Shown in pieces: positions 34,205 to 47,690 of a stretch of 64,000 nucleotides of DNA. Source of the DNA: Sodiomyces alkalinus F11 (lineage: Eukaryota > Ascomycota > Sordariomycetes > Glomerellales > Plectosphaerellaceae); contig NW_021167096.1 in NCBI RefSeq assembly GCF_003711515.1, positions 124,001 through 188,000 on the forward strand, in the 5' to 3' direction. A program made the position numbers and the translations under genes. The notes under the pieces were generated by a model that was not told the DNA's origin, did not search any database, and saw nothing but the letters and a program-made list of their open reading frames with translations. How positions within the stretch are numbered: the first letter of the stretch is position 1; each line of letters begins with the position of its first letter.

Positions 34205-35170
34205 ACGGCCCTAATTATCGTCGCCTCGTCCTCGAGGCTATAATAATTCAAATCAACAACGCGCAGATCTAACCCGACATAAATAATAACCCACAGATAT
34301 CCTTTATTATCCTAATCAGGGCTCCCTTAAAGCACTACCGTATCTTCTAGCTCTTCCAGCCACGCGTGGTAGTTCTCCTACACGGTCCTAAAGCGGTGGG
34401 ACCAGTCCCACGCAGTCCGATAATCCTACGCAGTCTTCCCTTCGAAATATAGACGTAGAGGCGGCGGTCCCTCTTCATACAACGCAGAAGCGGGCAGCGG
34501 TATCTTCTTCGCGTGGAATCCCTCAAGGTAACGGCAGGCAGGCAGGTCTTTTCCGTTTAACGCGTTCGTATCGTGACGTCTTTTTTCTGGAAGAAGCTGA
34601 CCATCGTACGTGCCGTGGCAAAGGCAAAGCTCGAAGGAATCGTTCGAACCGAAAGGAAACAACCAAAGGAATATAAAGAGGAAGAACAGGGTTAACCGCA
34701 GAGACAGCTTAAGCTCCTTCGAATCAGAATAACAAAGATAGAAGGAAAAGAATAAGAATAAAAGACGTAGGAAATAAGGAAAATAACGTAGGCCACGGAG
34801 GGGTACAGAATAAGACGTGAAAAAATAACGGCGAGGCTAAAAAAGAGGGCTAAAAGCCAAGGGTCGAAGACGTAGCCGTATAGCCAAGTCCACGCAACAA
34901 GAACCTAATAACCAACGACCTGGAAGACTCAAAAACGGGCTTGTTCGATAGCGCTTGTTCTGGTCAGGCCAGCACGAGTAGAAAGAAGGGCTAATAAATC
35001 GCGGCGCCCGGGGGGGAGGGCGTCGAGAGTGCTTCGCACTCTCTCCTCTATCCTCGGCCCCAAAGCTAGGCGCGCGGTCCCCGTAGTCCCAGCTTTCCAA
35101 ACAACAACAACAACCAAAACCAACAAAAGAGTCTTCGGGAAATCCTTCTTCTTCTTCTGATTAGTCTAAC
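34205..35170 (-). repeat. Dispersed repeat family, copy A (inverted relative to copy B)
   Basis: Reverse-complemented, this segment matches 47,690-48,345 at several ordered anchors: TACGATGGTCAGCTTCTTCC versus TACGACGGTCAGCTTCTCCC, GGATTATCGGACTGCGT in both, and a GCCCTG...AGG...GATATCTGTGGGTTATTATT block. The order and spacing are kept, so it is one element in opposite orientation about 13 kb away. G-runs at 35,010-35,020 and 35,199-35,224 lie at its outer side. Confidence 0.7.
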
Positions 35171-38100
35171 GTGAAGCTTTTCGTAGGTGTAGGACCCCGG
35201 GGGGGGGGAAGGAGGGGGGGGAGAGGAGGGGATAATTCACGGCCCTAGTACAGAGTCCGAAATCCTCACCACCACGGCCAGGATACGGCCCCCGTATAAG
35301 AAGGGGGAGTAGTCGAAGTCGTAGAACGAGGAGGAGGGATAAAAACTAGCTCGTTACCCTGACTAAGGCAATCTGCACGCGGGAGACTCTCTTTGGATTC
35401 CGGCTATTAACGCTGAAGTAGTTGACGAAGCGATGACGAAGAGACTCGTAAAGAGTCTCTGGGGGAGACTAGTATCCTGGTCCTAGAGAGGAAACGGGCG
35501 AAGTCGAAGAGTCGTGGTAAAAGGCAGAAGGCGAAGCCGCAGAGTCCTATTAAGACAAACAGTATTCCACGCCTTCCGGCTTTAATCGCGTCTTTCAGGC
35601 TCGCGTTACCCTGATCAGAGCAGTTCAAGACTGCCAGGATCGTATCTATAGTAGTCTTCAGGCACGCAACGCCCTGGCCGAGTCTTTAGCCGGTCGAGTC
35701 TATATCGTATCGTGGTTAAAAGAGTATTCAGAATCAGCACTATTTAAATTAAAATAATATCCCGGCGACGTAACGACGGGTTATAATATCGGTTTTAAAT
35801 ATAATCGTTAAAAGAGGTCAAGAGAAGGTCAGAAAAACGATTAACCGGAACTATCCTTTTTAGTCTAATAGGGTAGTAGAGGGTAGAAAGCTAAATACAG
35901 TAACCCTAGCCACTCTAGGGCAGGTTACGTAACCCGCCTATTAGTTAAGTCCTACTAAGTATATCTAGGATATCGTTTAACTTCTCTATCTCCACTATCA
36001 CTAATTAACTCGGATAGTCTATAGCGTTAATCCACCGATAGTGTTAGCTTCCGACCTTATAATTAAGTCCCTAATCCTGTACTAATTTCTCTATACGGTA
36101 GGGGCAGTTACTGATATACTCTAGGTTCCTAGTAAGTCCCGTGATTCTAAGGTCTAGTATAGAATTCAGCGACTAGATACTTATCGGAAGGATTCGACAG
36201 AACCCGTTACTAGTGCGACACCTTTATAGCACTATCCGAGTCACGAGACTATCTATGGCGAATATGCCGTTATCGCTTCGATAATAGAGTCGTGCGCCCG
36301 CGTTTCGGAATCTTATTAGAAGATCCAGTAATACGGGACCGGGCGGTAAGCGATATCGTAATAGAACGTTAACCGGAACTAGTCCTGAGCGGAAGTTAGG
36401 TATAGAAGGGAGCTCGATATAAAGTAGATAGGATAGTATCTAGCTAGTAATAGAACGTAGAAGTCCTGTATCGTAGCTTCCCCCGTGGTATTCGATAGTA
36501 ATATCTAATATATCGCTAGGGATATACCTATTAACGATAAGAACGTGGATAGATAGTATGGGTAATAGTAGGCTTACTCTGGTTTTCCCGCTGAATTTAA
36601 GACGTAATAGCCTTAGATAAGAATAGCTACTCGACACCCGTTAAATTACTCGATCCTTTCTAGGTCCTAGTCTAAACCCTTTCTATACGATACTATCGAT
36701 TTTCCTTCCTATAGCTTCGGGGTACTTACTCGCGGCAGATAATATTTACAGTCAGCTAAAGACTAGCGTTCTATAAACAGAGTCTATACAAAATATATAC
36801 CTGCTTCTAGTCAGTATATTATATAAACGAGAAAGAGAATTAAAAGTATCGCTAACTCATATCTAAGCCGATAACTAAGTTAAAGTACTCTTTTAGGGGA
36901 TATAGTAAAAGACTAATAAGCGATTAAAGCTCCTTTAGAAAGCGTTCGATAATAAATTTACTATTTAGTAGGGCCCCGAGCCTAAGAACCCTTACTCCGG
37001 CTATTAGTGGGCGAAAAGAGATAACGTCCTTATAGTGTGTCTAATATAGCGGATATTTAGTAACTCGGAAGCGCTATGGATTAGATACCGAAGATTCGCC
37101 CGCTGCTATCACGTACTCGTCGTAAATTTAATAACCGTAATTTAAGGGAACCCTCCTCGGCTCTCGTATTAGGTATACCAGATAAATACTTTTACTATAA
37201 TATATCGTGTACGATTAGGTATCTTCTTAGGAGATAAAGATACGCTACGAATAATAAGCGGTTCCGTCTCTTAATCGCCTGTTTTATAAATAAATCGCGA
37301 ACCGCTAGCACTTTAAACTCCACCCCCCCCTCTTACAGCGCTGGCTTATATAGTTTCTTAAATATTAAGGAAGGGTCGAAGACTATACGACGACGATTAG
37401 AGTTAGTTAAAGATTAAGATAAAGAATCACTTATAGTGCGTGCCTGGAGGATAGGCTTCGAGCACTAAAGCTAAGGCAATGATTCTGGTCTCGTCTATGT
37501 TCTTCCCCTTCCTGACCTTAAGAAATTCCGAAATATAACGTGGGAGGTTAGTGGGAAGAGGGCAGTACTGCCTTGATGCTTGGCAGAAGTCGAATGCTTT
37601 AAGCTTATTAAGCGCGAAATAAGAAATCGCTTCTTAGAAGAAACGCTTTAGGTGTCCTTTACTAAAGGCAAAACCAGCTCGTTTTCGTATTTCCGATACC
37701 TTATAAATATCGCTAAGTATCTTATTAGGAGATAGAGAGTGGATTCGAAGACTTTCGAAGGTGCGTCGAAAGAGCCTATGAACGTCCGCTCTTATAGTTA
37801 AGCTACACGGTTCCGATATCCGAAGGAGCGTAATGAACTTCGATACTAGAAGTTCTTTAAAGTGCTTTAGTCTTAGTGGTCGGCCCCCCGAGATAATAAG
37901 AAGCCTTAGCCGGTACTTGATAGGCTTATGCATAGATTATCGGATCTATACTATAATAATATCGGTAAGGCTAACTACGCCGTCGAGATCGTTAAGGAAT
38001 AGCAGAATCGTAGACGTAAAGGGTATTAGTAGACGCTAGTAAAGATTATATACGAACCTGGTAACCTAGCGGGGGGAGTTATAATCGACTCGCGTCGTAT

Positions 38101-38440
38101 GGAGGGGATAGTTTATAATAGGTGGACTTACTAAGGGACCTACTTAGACTTTTCGTATTATCTTTATACGATAGATATTATAGTCTATAAAGGTTAAGGA
38201 CTCGGAAGCGAAACGGAATTAAACGCTATTAGGATTCGCGGCCGGTTTAAGTTAATATAGAGACTTTAGGCACGCTACCTTTTTATCGCCTCCCACGGCT
38301 AAGACTAGCGAATAGGCGCTTATGTCTATGAATATACCGTAGGCCGTTGGATTCTCCGAGAGGACTGGCCCCTCTAGGCCAGATCTTATTTGCAGCTAGA
38401 AGGCCATAATGGTAAATAGGAATCTTAGTGTAACTAAATA
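35170..38440. other. RIP-degraded repeat DNA, no gene identified
   Basis: CA/TG-poor throughout. An open minus-strand frame at 37,634-37,933 (99 codons) has plausible charged/hydrophobic alternation but no known domain. Near 35,590-35,670 related GTTACCCTGATCAGAGC and GCAACGCCCTGGCC blocks recall the dispersed repeat family. Confidence 0.35.
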
Positions 38441-38780
38441 GATATATCAGCACGGCTATAAGATCGTTAGACAACTAAGCAGATAAATAGGTCGGTTATT
38501 AGTCTAACCAAAATAACACCTATAACACTACGACTTCTAAAGAAGATATAGAATTAAAGATATTTATCTGATTAGGTTAACGTACCTTAACTTGAAAGTT
38601 AAACTGCAGCGATACCTTAAACGTAGCAAAAGATATAGTAAAATGAGATGAAGATTAATGATAAGGTCCACGAAGGGCCCGTCCGGTCACTGTCCTAATA
38701 TACCTAGGTATAGAAAAATAGCACTATGGCAGTGAAACCACTACCCTAGCCTGGTTCGATACCCTCGCGCGTAGCCGTGA
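38440..38780 (+). repeat. Direct dispersed repeat, copy C
   Basis: About 260 bp (38,440-38,700) match 44,300-44,530 in the same orientation: GATCGTTA-GACA, ATAACACCTATAAC, TCTAAAGAAGATATAGA, AACTTGAAAG, GATACCTTAAAC and AAGATATAGTAAAA. At 38,752 a GGTTCGATACC block fits a Pol III B-box, with TAGCACTATGG about 37 bp before it, so a SINE-like origin is possible. Confidence 0.55.
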
Positions 38781-38935
38781 TAAAAAGGGGGGAAAGGGGG
38801 AAAAGACTAGATTCCGTATCCTGTTTCGCGTTTTCGGAAATTTTGTCGTAAATAAGCGCTTATATTTATTTAAAATACCCGAATTCCCTAAAAGAATAGA
38901 ATAACTTCTTTTACTAGAAAACTAGACCTTTTATT

Positions 38936-41580
38936 ATGGATTTAGTCGGTATTGTCCACTATCCCTTACTATCACTCTATCCCTTCGCACCGCCACGTAT
39001 TGGACAGGAGTACGACTCGGAAGATATTAAAAAGTTATCGAGGATATTCGAAGAGGCTAGGTGCTTTCCCGCTAAAGATAATAATCTTATTAAAGTGCTT
39101 ATTACCTAGGCCGACCTCTAAGTCATTCTCTAAAAGCTCGGAATTAACCGCGAAGACCTTGCTTTAATAGTATATCAGGAGGAATACCTACTTCTCTTAG
39201 ACCACCCACTAGCTATTATTTATAGAAAACGCCGAGTTATAGCGGGCATTATCTCCGGCCTGATATTATAGTAGGCTGCTAAGCTGTTTTGCGTTTAAGG
39301 CACCTAGGAGTCTTTTCCCTCTAGCATTATATTCAGCTCGATAGAAGTGTAGTATCTTATTCGAGAAAAGGCCGAATTTTCTCTAAACAAGGCCCGGTAC
39401 TCCGATAGTGTAATCTATCGTAGCGTGCTAGAAGCCCGAAGGGAGAAGGATCAGGCGAGAGAGGCGCTTCTCCGAACTCGCCTAAGTCGTCCTAAGAATA
39501 TCAGTCTAGATAGCCTTCTAAAAAACGACCGGCTTAGCAAAGCCTTTAAGAGTCTTCTTATATTTCCCGGCCTTTTTAAGGGCTTATAACTCGGTAACAT
39601 CTATAAACACCTTACCCTTGATTATAATAAGTAAATTAAGCATTACTTTAGTTATATTCACCGCGTATAGATAGAGATTATAGCTAAAGATACGACGATT
39701 ATGTTAGCTACGGATCCCGACACGGTTAAGTTATTATAGCTTTAAGCTCTATCTATAAGCGCCTCGGATAGATAAAAGATCACTAAACTAATAATAACCG
39801 GGATCCTTTAAAGGAGGATCACGAATCCTAACGCTAGAGGCGCCCTAACGGATAGGCTCTTATTACTCTAAGTAGTTATCCCTAGTATCGAGACACTCTA
39901 TAAGAATATAAAATACCTTAGGCTAGGTGTAATAATTCTTAACGAGTATATTAAACGCGATAAGGAGAGCGAGATATAACGCAGAAATAAAGAAAAAGGA
40001 CTACAGATTCCTACGCTTTTTTAAAGCCTCGAGAAAGACTAGGTATAATACGAAAATCGGACTATTATACGACTAAAGGACTTTATCCACTAAGCTTATA
40101 CTGAACTCGTTCTAGCGTCCCTTCGAGACTTGCCCTATTTACAGTTATTACTACTAAGATAAGATACACGAGGAAAGAGAATACCGGCTAGTAGATCTAA
40201 TTATTATATCTAGAAGCTTACTTAGCTTACTAGGTTAAGCGGCTTTAGTAACCCTAAGATCAATAATATTATAGCTTAGGTTCTAGTATAACCCCCCTAT
40301 TATAATTTTAACCCGGGCCCCGGGCTATTAGCGGTTTAGAGAGCAGGAAGGCCTTTTACTAAGACTTATCTTATCTTAAAAGAGAAGGGATATCTCCTTA
40401 CTCTAGTATCCTAGCTATCCGATATTCTAAGCCCTGCCTTTATCCTACGCGACTTTATAAACGCCTTTTTTAATATTTAGTGTATTATAGGTAGTGATCC
40501 TTAAGAGGAATCCACTTGAAATATATTAGATATAGACGTGGACGATATAGCATCCACTTCTGCCGCTATACTACCTACGCCCCGAGTGCCACGAATAATA
40601 CAAGGTTATACCCTAAGAGAAAATATAAAGCCTATAGGCCTTAGAAGACTAGCGCTTAGCCGTGGCGAAGTAAGCGAGAGACGGGCGGCTAGTATTTAGC
40701 ACGAAGTGTTTAAGAACTCGAAGCGGCCTTAGATAGATAATACTAACACTATAAATAATATAATACCGGAAAGAGGTAATAAATATTAAGTGCTGGTTAT
40801 ATCGGAGGAGACTACGGATCTAGAGAGTCTTATTCTCGGAGAGCGCGACGGTCTAGAATAAGAGACTACTATTATAGAGTCTCGCCTAATCGAAGATATA
40901 TTAGTAGTGTTCTATATAATGCCTAGACGCCGAAATCGCCGGGAACCTCTGCAGATTACGCCTATTCGCGGAATAAGACTATCGCGTACTCTAGAAAGAT
41001 TAGAAGACGAAGTCTCGGAACTAAGAAAACGAGGCAGATCTTATAGAGACGAAGAGTCTGATACTCAAGTTTATATTCGCGACCCCTAGAACGTTTAGCG
41101 ACTTTATAAGAGGAGGCGTGTCCAGGTATCGGAACTAAGAAAACGAGGTATATCTTATAGAGACGAAGAGTCTGATACTTAAGTTTATATTCGCGACCCC
41201 TAGGACGTTTAGCGACTTTATAAGAGGAGGCGTATGCAGGTATCGGAACTAAGAAAACGAGGTATATCTTTTAGAGATAAGGAGTCTAATACTTAAGTTT
41301 ATATTCGCGACCCCTAGGATATTTAGCGATTTTCTAAGAGGAGGCGTGTCTAGGTATCGGAACTAAGAAAACAAGATATATCTTATAAAGACGAGGAGTC
41401 TAATACTGAAGTTTATATTCGCGACCCCTAGGACGTTTAGTAACTTTATAAGAGGAGGCGTGTCTAGGTCTCGGAACTAAGTAAACGAGGCAGATCTTAT
41501 AGAGACGAAGAGTCTAATACTTAAGTTAATATTCGCGACTCTTAGGATATTCATATAAGAAAGCGTGTTCGATTCACTGA
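38936..41580 (+). pseudogene. RIP-degraded DUF3723-like gene with 3' coding repeats
   Basis: From ATG at 38,936 one frame reads MDLVGIVHYPLLSLYPFAPP, then RIGQEYDSEDIKKLSRIFEE and RCFPAKDNNLIKVLIT before the first stop. It continues through more than 600 codons with stops at Gln/Trp positions: SLDSLLKNDRLSKAFKSLL, FPGLFKGL, IKHYFSYIHRV, DPDTVKLL, IPSIETLYKNIKYLRLGV and RPFTKTYLILKEKGYL. These segments in this order resemble fungal DUF3723 proteins, including the aromatic/HI.R region and the IPSxxTxxxxxKYL signature. A basic/acidic stretch (RRRNRREPLQITPIRG) leads into five 38-residue repeats. It is clearly dead. DUF3723 genes are known cargo of Starship elements. Family call from recognition only. 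Confidence 0.55.
41012..41575 (+). repeat. Five 114-bp tandem repeats (38-codon unit)
   Basis: TCGGAACTAAG recurs at 41,015, 41,129, 41,243, 41,357 and 41,471, exactly 114 bp apart each time. The unit encodes SELRKRGxSYRDEESDTQVY followed by IRDP and a basic YKRRRVQ end, all in the frame of the upstream relic. Units differ mostly by C/T or G/A. The last unit is partly degraded. Confidence 0.92.
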
Positions 41581-44300
41581 TAAGGCTGGTAATAGCCCCC
41601 CCTATTAGGATTCTTGAATAGAGGTACCTTCGGATTTAGCTAGCAGGGATAGATTCTTTTCGACCCGGGCTAAGTTAACTACCGATAAAATAGACGAAAC
41701 AATAGAAGGAGAATAGTAAAGCAGGAAATATCGAACGACGTTAAGACCTTCCGGTATCTGCTATATCGTAAACGTATCCGTTATTATTAAAGTAAAGAAT
41801 TATAGATAAGGTGGCGAAAGCGGAAGCGGTTATATTAGGAGTTCCGCTTAACGAAGACTAGTAGATTAACTCTGATATTCTTATCTTAGTCTTAGGCTAG
41901 GAGAGTTATAGCCTTTAGCGTAGCTAAATAACGTGTCTTGTACGGAGCCTAGGGGTATATACTAGTTAGTGTTATCGGTGCTCGCGGCGTGGCTAGAGCT
42001 TGGTTTTAGCCCTATTCTCGAAGTTAGAGATAGGATATACTAATTAATTTAGTATTTAACTTACCGTCTCGGCTTTTATACGGGCTTTACACATAGCGAC
42101 TCGAGCTTTAAGCGACCTAATATAGTCCTGAAGTTAGTCGAAAATCTGAGAAAATTCGCGGTATACATTATCATAGCGCTGCCGCTAATATTCTTCGGGA
42201 CGAAAGCTATTTACGTTAATACGCCGCTGCAGTATAAAAGAGGGGTATGGTTTATCCTAGTATCTAGAATCAAATATACATAGTATCTACTGCCTCAAAA
42301 GCGTCGTATAGCCAGGTTCGAATTCTATAAGAGAAGGTAGGATATAAGGCATAATAATAGGGAGTCTGGGGACCGTACGTAGGGTTTAATACGGCTGCAT
42401 AGCAGAGTATCAGAAGAAATAGAGAATTAGGACTTACTACTTAGAGATAGTCAGCCATCCTAGCCTTAAGTACCTATAGTCGGACACCACTAGAGACGGC
42501 CTAACAGGTTAACTATCAGAGGCCCTCGGGCTTCTCTATTAATTAGTACGTTATACTTATAATCTTAGGATCCTAGTCCCTATACTAATATAGTTAAGTT
42601 TACTATATTAGAACGCTTTTATCTAAAGAAGGTATATACTTATTAGGTACCTACCTTAGGTACCTAGGTAGTATACCGTAGGTAGGTACCTAGGTACGAA
42701 GTTAATAGGTCTCGGGTATTAAAATAAGTGGCGATACTAGCTACAGGACCCGCTTAACACCTAGCCTAGAGGAACTAATTAAGAATTATAGCTAAGAGTA
42801 TCCTAGTAGTTTGGTTCTGGTGGGCTAGTTAAAAATATAATTGGATAACGGCGATAAATTACTAACCGAAGTCCTAACTAGAAATCATTCCCCTAAACAG
42901 AACTCGTCGACAAGCTACAGCGAGCTTAATAGCGACGGTAACGGTTATCTCCGTTAGAAAAGGGGAAGGTTATAAGATAATTAGATAAGGGATAGTAGTC
43001 TCCTTAGGATACCAAAGATAATAAACTAGATGCCCCGGGGAGGTAGTATAATACTATAATATATCGAAGGGTCGAGTCTACCGTCGAAGTTAGGCAGGCA
43101 GGTATGATAAGATGCCCAGAGGTGGCGAAGATATTATAACCGAGTACTAAGATGCCTAGAGACGCACGAAGATATTACGAAGACGCACGAAGTCACTCTG
43201 AAGAAGTCAGATTATGCGAACAGACGACGATACATATCGGTTTACTATACTATATTAAGCGTCAAAGAATAATCCCGACCGGCCACCGATATCAGGAATA
43301 CGGATTCCTTATTCCTGATATTACGGTACGATAGAAAGATATATTCGGCAGGCATTAGGGTGGTTTAGGTTTATAGCTCAGGGTTAAGCTATTATAAAGT
43401 CGGGCAGGCTATTATTTCTTCTATCCTAATAAGTCTTACCTTGGCGGTACACGATACTAAAGATCTTCTAGTTCTTCCGCCTCGTAATATAAAGCTGCGT
43501 GTAAACTGCCTAAACGGCCAACCTACCTACCGTCATCTTAAATAATTCTAAGCGCGCGATATACTACCGGCTACGGGGTTCCGTAAAGAAGAGATATCGA
43601 CCTGTCTGCCTGCGTCTCCTGCTTTAAGAAGAGACCCCAGAACCCGATACTATGCCGAGCGCCTGACTATTACCGTATTGCGTTTAGTTCGAAGGGAGGG
43701 ACCAGGTTAACGGCTTCCTCTAGCCACTTCGTAGGTTTCGAGACTCTTTAGTACGTTAATATACGTGGTAATGGTTTAGTTACTAATATAATACTAAAGT
43801 CCTAGTAATATTAGGTTATAGTGGTCCGTGATCTATATTAGCTAACTAATCAGGTAGCTAGATAGCTAGGTACCTCGTAGATTTCTTTACAGATCCGAGG
43901 ATAGAGCTATCTCTTCCTCGCTTCTATATATATAATATATATACTTATTAGAGACTTTAAACTATAGTATATAATTTTATAGTCAGTTCTCTATCCACTT
44001 CCCTATCCGATCTTTTTTGCTCGGACCCGAACCGATATATAATGTATATATAGTAATAGTATAAATAAGGTGGTACGTAGGCTAAAGACTTAAAACAGGT
44101 TTCTGTTTTATGAAGTTACTAAAGAAGGTATATGGAGTTAGTACTACTCGCTACCTGTAGGCATACTGTGTTCTCCGTATATAGATTTAGTGCAGATGTA
44201 TTAGGCGTCCTTTTCTCTTTTTAGATATATCCCTATATTAAAGCCTAAATAATACTACTACTGTAACTATATGAATATATTGTGGCTCTGGATCGTTAAG
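41580..44300. other. RIP-degraded repeat DNA, no gene identified
   Basis: It contains a cluster of GGTACCTAGGTAC-type palindromic words at about 42,645-42,700, similar to the motif set of the gene-rich half. An open frame at 43,152-43,334 (RDARRYYEDARSHSEEVRLC) is short and unassigned. A slightly less mutated patch lies around 42,240-42,420. Confidence 0.35.
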
Positions 44301-44530
44301 ACATTATGTGGATAATTAGGTCAGTCCAGTCATAACACGTCGCATAGCCAAAACAGGACCAACGATGCTATAACTCCAAAGAAGATGTAGATCAGTAGTC
44401 GCTGCTCTGATCAGGGCAACGCAACTTGAACTGGAAAGATACCTTGAACCGAACGAAAGATATAGCAAAAGAGGATAATAATTAACGATAGGTGCCACGA
44501 TAGGTTTATCCCGCGGGCGTCGACTAATAT
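44300..44530 (+). repeat. Direct dispersed repeat, copy D
   Basis: Same-orientation match to 38,440-38,700. It keeps more CA/TG sites (for example CTCTGATCAGGGCAACGCAA where copy C reads GATTAGGTTAACGTA), so it is the less RIP-mutated copy. Confidence 0.6.
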
Positions 44531-45340
44531 ACAAGGCAGCCCAGCTGCTAGCTTCTGCCGTGGTCATATAACCTCCTGTAGCAGCGCACTAAAACCGTAT
44601 CTGCACGGTTATAGTGATATATATCCTAGGACGAAAAGGTCCGATAATTCTGTTATCTATATTCTAGATTTTCCCTTTATTAAGACAACACACAACGCAT
44701 TATCCAGATAATCTTATCTAATATTCTAAGAAGTGAATAAGATAAAGACAGTAGTAGGCAGTGGACCAGAAAATAGTATTCGAAACGAAGAGGAACAAAG
44801 TACCGTTATACTATTATAATATTTATATTTCTAGAAGTGATACGTGCTGAAAGCCCTACTATATCCCTAAAACTATAAGGTCTATATTCTGCTTCGACGA
44901 ATATTATATCTCGCTCTGGTATTATATACTCGAGGACTATTATTTGAATCGACTTTACGAACTCGTTACCGCCGTATACTATTTAAGTTAGAAGAGTATT
45001 TTAAGTGAATAAGCAATATATATACCTAGTACGACGCTTTGTCCTGGATATCGAGTTTCTTAGCGAACCTCTCTCGAAAACATCTCTATATTAAGCGTAT
45101 CGAGGACCTTCTAGTACGATAAGGGCGTAAAAGGATAAGAAGCTTATCAGGGCTTAGGGTATATACACTATACCGAGAGGAGCGCCTTATCACGGTGAGT
45201 TAGCTAATTAAAGATAGGATAGTCGAGATAGCTTATATTCTCCGGGTCTAAATCTAGCTCCTAGAGCGTTTTAAGCTCGTTAAATACCTAGCTCTCCTAC
45301 GCGTTATGCTTAAGGTACTAAATCAGATCGATCCTAACGG
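44530..45340. other. RIP-degraded sequence, nothing identified
   Basis: CA/TG-poor DNA with no long reading frame. Confidence 0.35.
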
Positions 45341-46740
45341 TGGTATTACGAAACACGAATTCGGTAGAGTCACGGAGGTATAAGGATTCGTCCCGGACCT
45401 AGTCGTTATAACGCCTTCGCCGCGCTAGTTCAAGTGTATACGCCAAAACGCCCACGATACCTATACCTTTAGCTATAAGAATAACCGTCTTAAATTTATA
45501 GAGCCCGACGCGAGAGCCGTAGGGTCTATCTAGTATAACTCGGTTTCTAGATTCTTAAGCGGCCACGGGGCCTCGCCGTGACGCTAGAAAATTAAACCTA
45601 CTCGTCCTTAAGGGCTCTCCTGAGTCGGATATAGTCTCTGCGTCGTATAACAGTGCTATGAGTCTATGCCCGTAGAGTAAATTATAGAAGGGAAGACGCC
45701 CTGGTAAGTAGACGTAAAAGTAATAACCCGGAAATACTCTTATCGGCTTATTCGTCACTACCTTAAAGCATTTAGCTTTCTATTCCCCGCCTACTCGGTC
45801 CATAACTCCAGAATAGGCGATATTCCGAGTAAGTCGAAAGATATAGGACGAGATCTAGAGACCCTATAAGGTATAGACGACCGCCCTGCTTTATAGTAAT
45901 ACACCTAATAAGACGTAAAAGACTAGTCCTCCTATAATACCTAGATATAAGAGGATATAGAGCCTACTAAACTAATACCCGAGGAGTTTCCTCGCGAACT
46001 ATAGAGAGGAGAGGGAAATAGCTATAAAGCTTCTTATCGACTATTTTAGATTAGCTAAGGTAAGGCCCGTAAAGAGGGAGACGTACGATATAGCTAGAGA
46101 GGGCTAGCCTATCTATACTTCGCTCCTGGTATAGAACTAATACCCTATAAATAATAGCTTGGGTAGTGGTAATACGACCGGCCTAGTGATAAATAAGGTA
46201 GTATATCGGGAGAGAGATATTAAAAAAATCAATAAAAGGGTTTATTCTGCCTCCTAGGAAGATAATAAGTACGTTTACGGTCGCCACCGTCGCGGATCTT
46301 CGAGAGAGATCTCTTAAACCATTATTAGAAAAGCTAAGCGCCTAGCTATTAACTGCAAAGTATAGAAGCAAAAGGTAACTTTAATGCCTAGTTACTTCGG
46401 GCCAGGAGCCACGTCTAATAAGTGGAGAATACCGAAAGCGGGCGAGATAGCCTCTAAGAAATCTTAAAGTGTTAGGGGTGAATAGGACGATAAGGATAGT
46501 AAGAAATGCAATGGAAAAAGTACTATAAACGATGATTAGGTATACTAGTAAGGGATCTATAGTGCGTAGTAGTCTTTAAGTACCCAGGCGCTTATAACCG
46601 TAAGCGTAGGACAGGATAGGCTAAACAGAGCCCTGAGTACTTACTTATAACGTAGTCTTATTACTTATAGGCGCTAGTAAGACCTACGCCCCTAGGAAAC
46701 GGTAAACAGTTCCCGGCCCACTATAGCGTCTATATAATTA
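45340..46740 (+). pseudogene. Unidentified RIP-degraded coding relic
   Basis: A plus-strand frame can be followed over about 450 codons with stops at likely Gln/Trp codons: FVPDLVVITPSPR, HDTYTFSYKNNRLKFIEPDA, RKYSYRLIRHYLKAFSFLFP, IPSKSKDIGRDLETL, TKLIPEEFPRELQRGEGNSY and EGDVRYSQRGLAYLYFAPG. The continuity is too good for chance. No family recognised. Confidence 0.45.
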
Positions 46741-47690
46741 CTACTAGCGCTTATATACGGGTTAGCAGCGCTTATAGTTCTAAAAATATTAACTCTAGTA
46801 GCGTTTATAAGCAGTACTAGTATTATACTCTACGGTACTTCTCCCTATATATAGCAGCGCGTAACCTCTAAAATATATAAAAGTAACGTTACTCCTTAAT
46901 ATCGAAATCCTGTATTCAGTAAACTAGAATTCAGCTTATTAGATTCTTATTATCTTTCTTAAATACTAATACTATACCTATCGTCTTTATACTCGTTAAG
47001 CAATATAGCTCCTACTCGTAAGCTCTTTAAGTATACCCCTCGCACCGTTAACACTCGCACGTAAGGCATTATAAAAAAGGCGACTACTCTTAAAAAGCCG
47101 GTGTGCGAATTATAATCTACGTCGAAATAAACGCGGAGAAAGTTCTATTTAGTCTTAGGAAGATATCGACACGAGCTATCTTAGTCCTATAACCACCTAT
47201 AAGCCCGACTATTTCGAATCTATAGCGGAATAAGAGTCTAATCTAACTACCCCTAAACCGATAACGCCACCCCGAACTTAACCTTTATCTAAAGACCTTA
47301 ATCTCGATTACTGACGAATAGGAACACTCTCCTTATTATCTATAAAGGGACCTCTATCACGGCCGTTTAGTTAGTTTAATTAAGTAGGCGGAGGCTTTAG
47401 GGTAGGCTTAAGGAGGCATAGCGTGTATTTAGTATCTTTCTTAGATTATATCCTTATTAATAGCGTTCCTCGATTAAATTTAAGACCCGACTAGGGCATT
47501 CCATTGTTTATTCCTTATAAACTATTCCCCCCCCCCCTAAATTTCAGAGTGCATTATAGGCGCGCAGATTCGTTCGTTGGCGGTCAAGGGATTAAGGGAT
47601 AAAGACGGGTTTCTAATAGAACTGCGTAGACGCAAAGACGCGGGCCCCGGCTTTAACACAGGACCACGACTTCTGCTTTCGAAATCGTAT
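46740..47690. other. RIP-degraded sequence, nothing identified
   Basis: CA/TG-poor; an 11-base C run lies at about 47,527-47,537. Confidence 0.35.
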
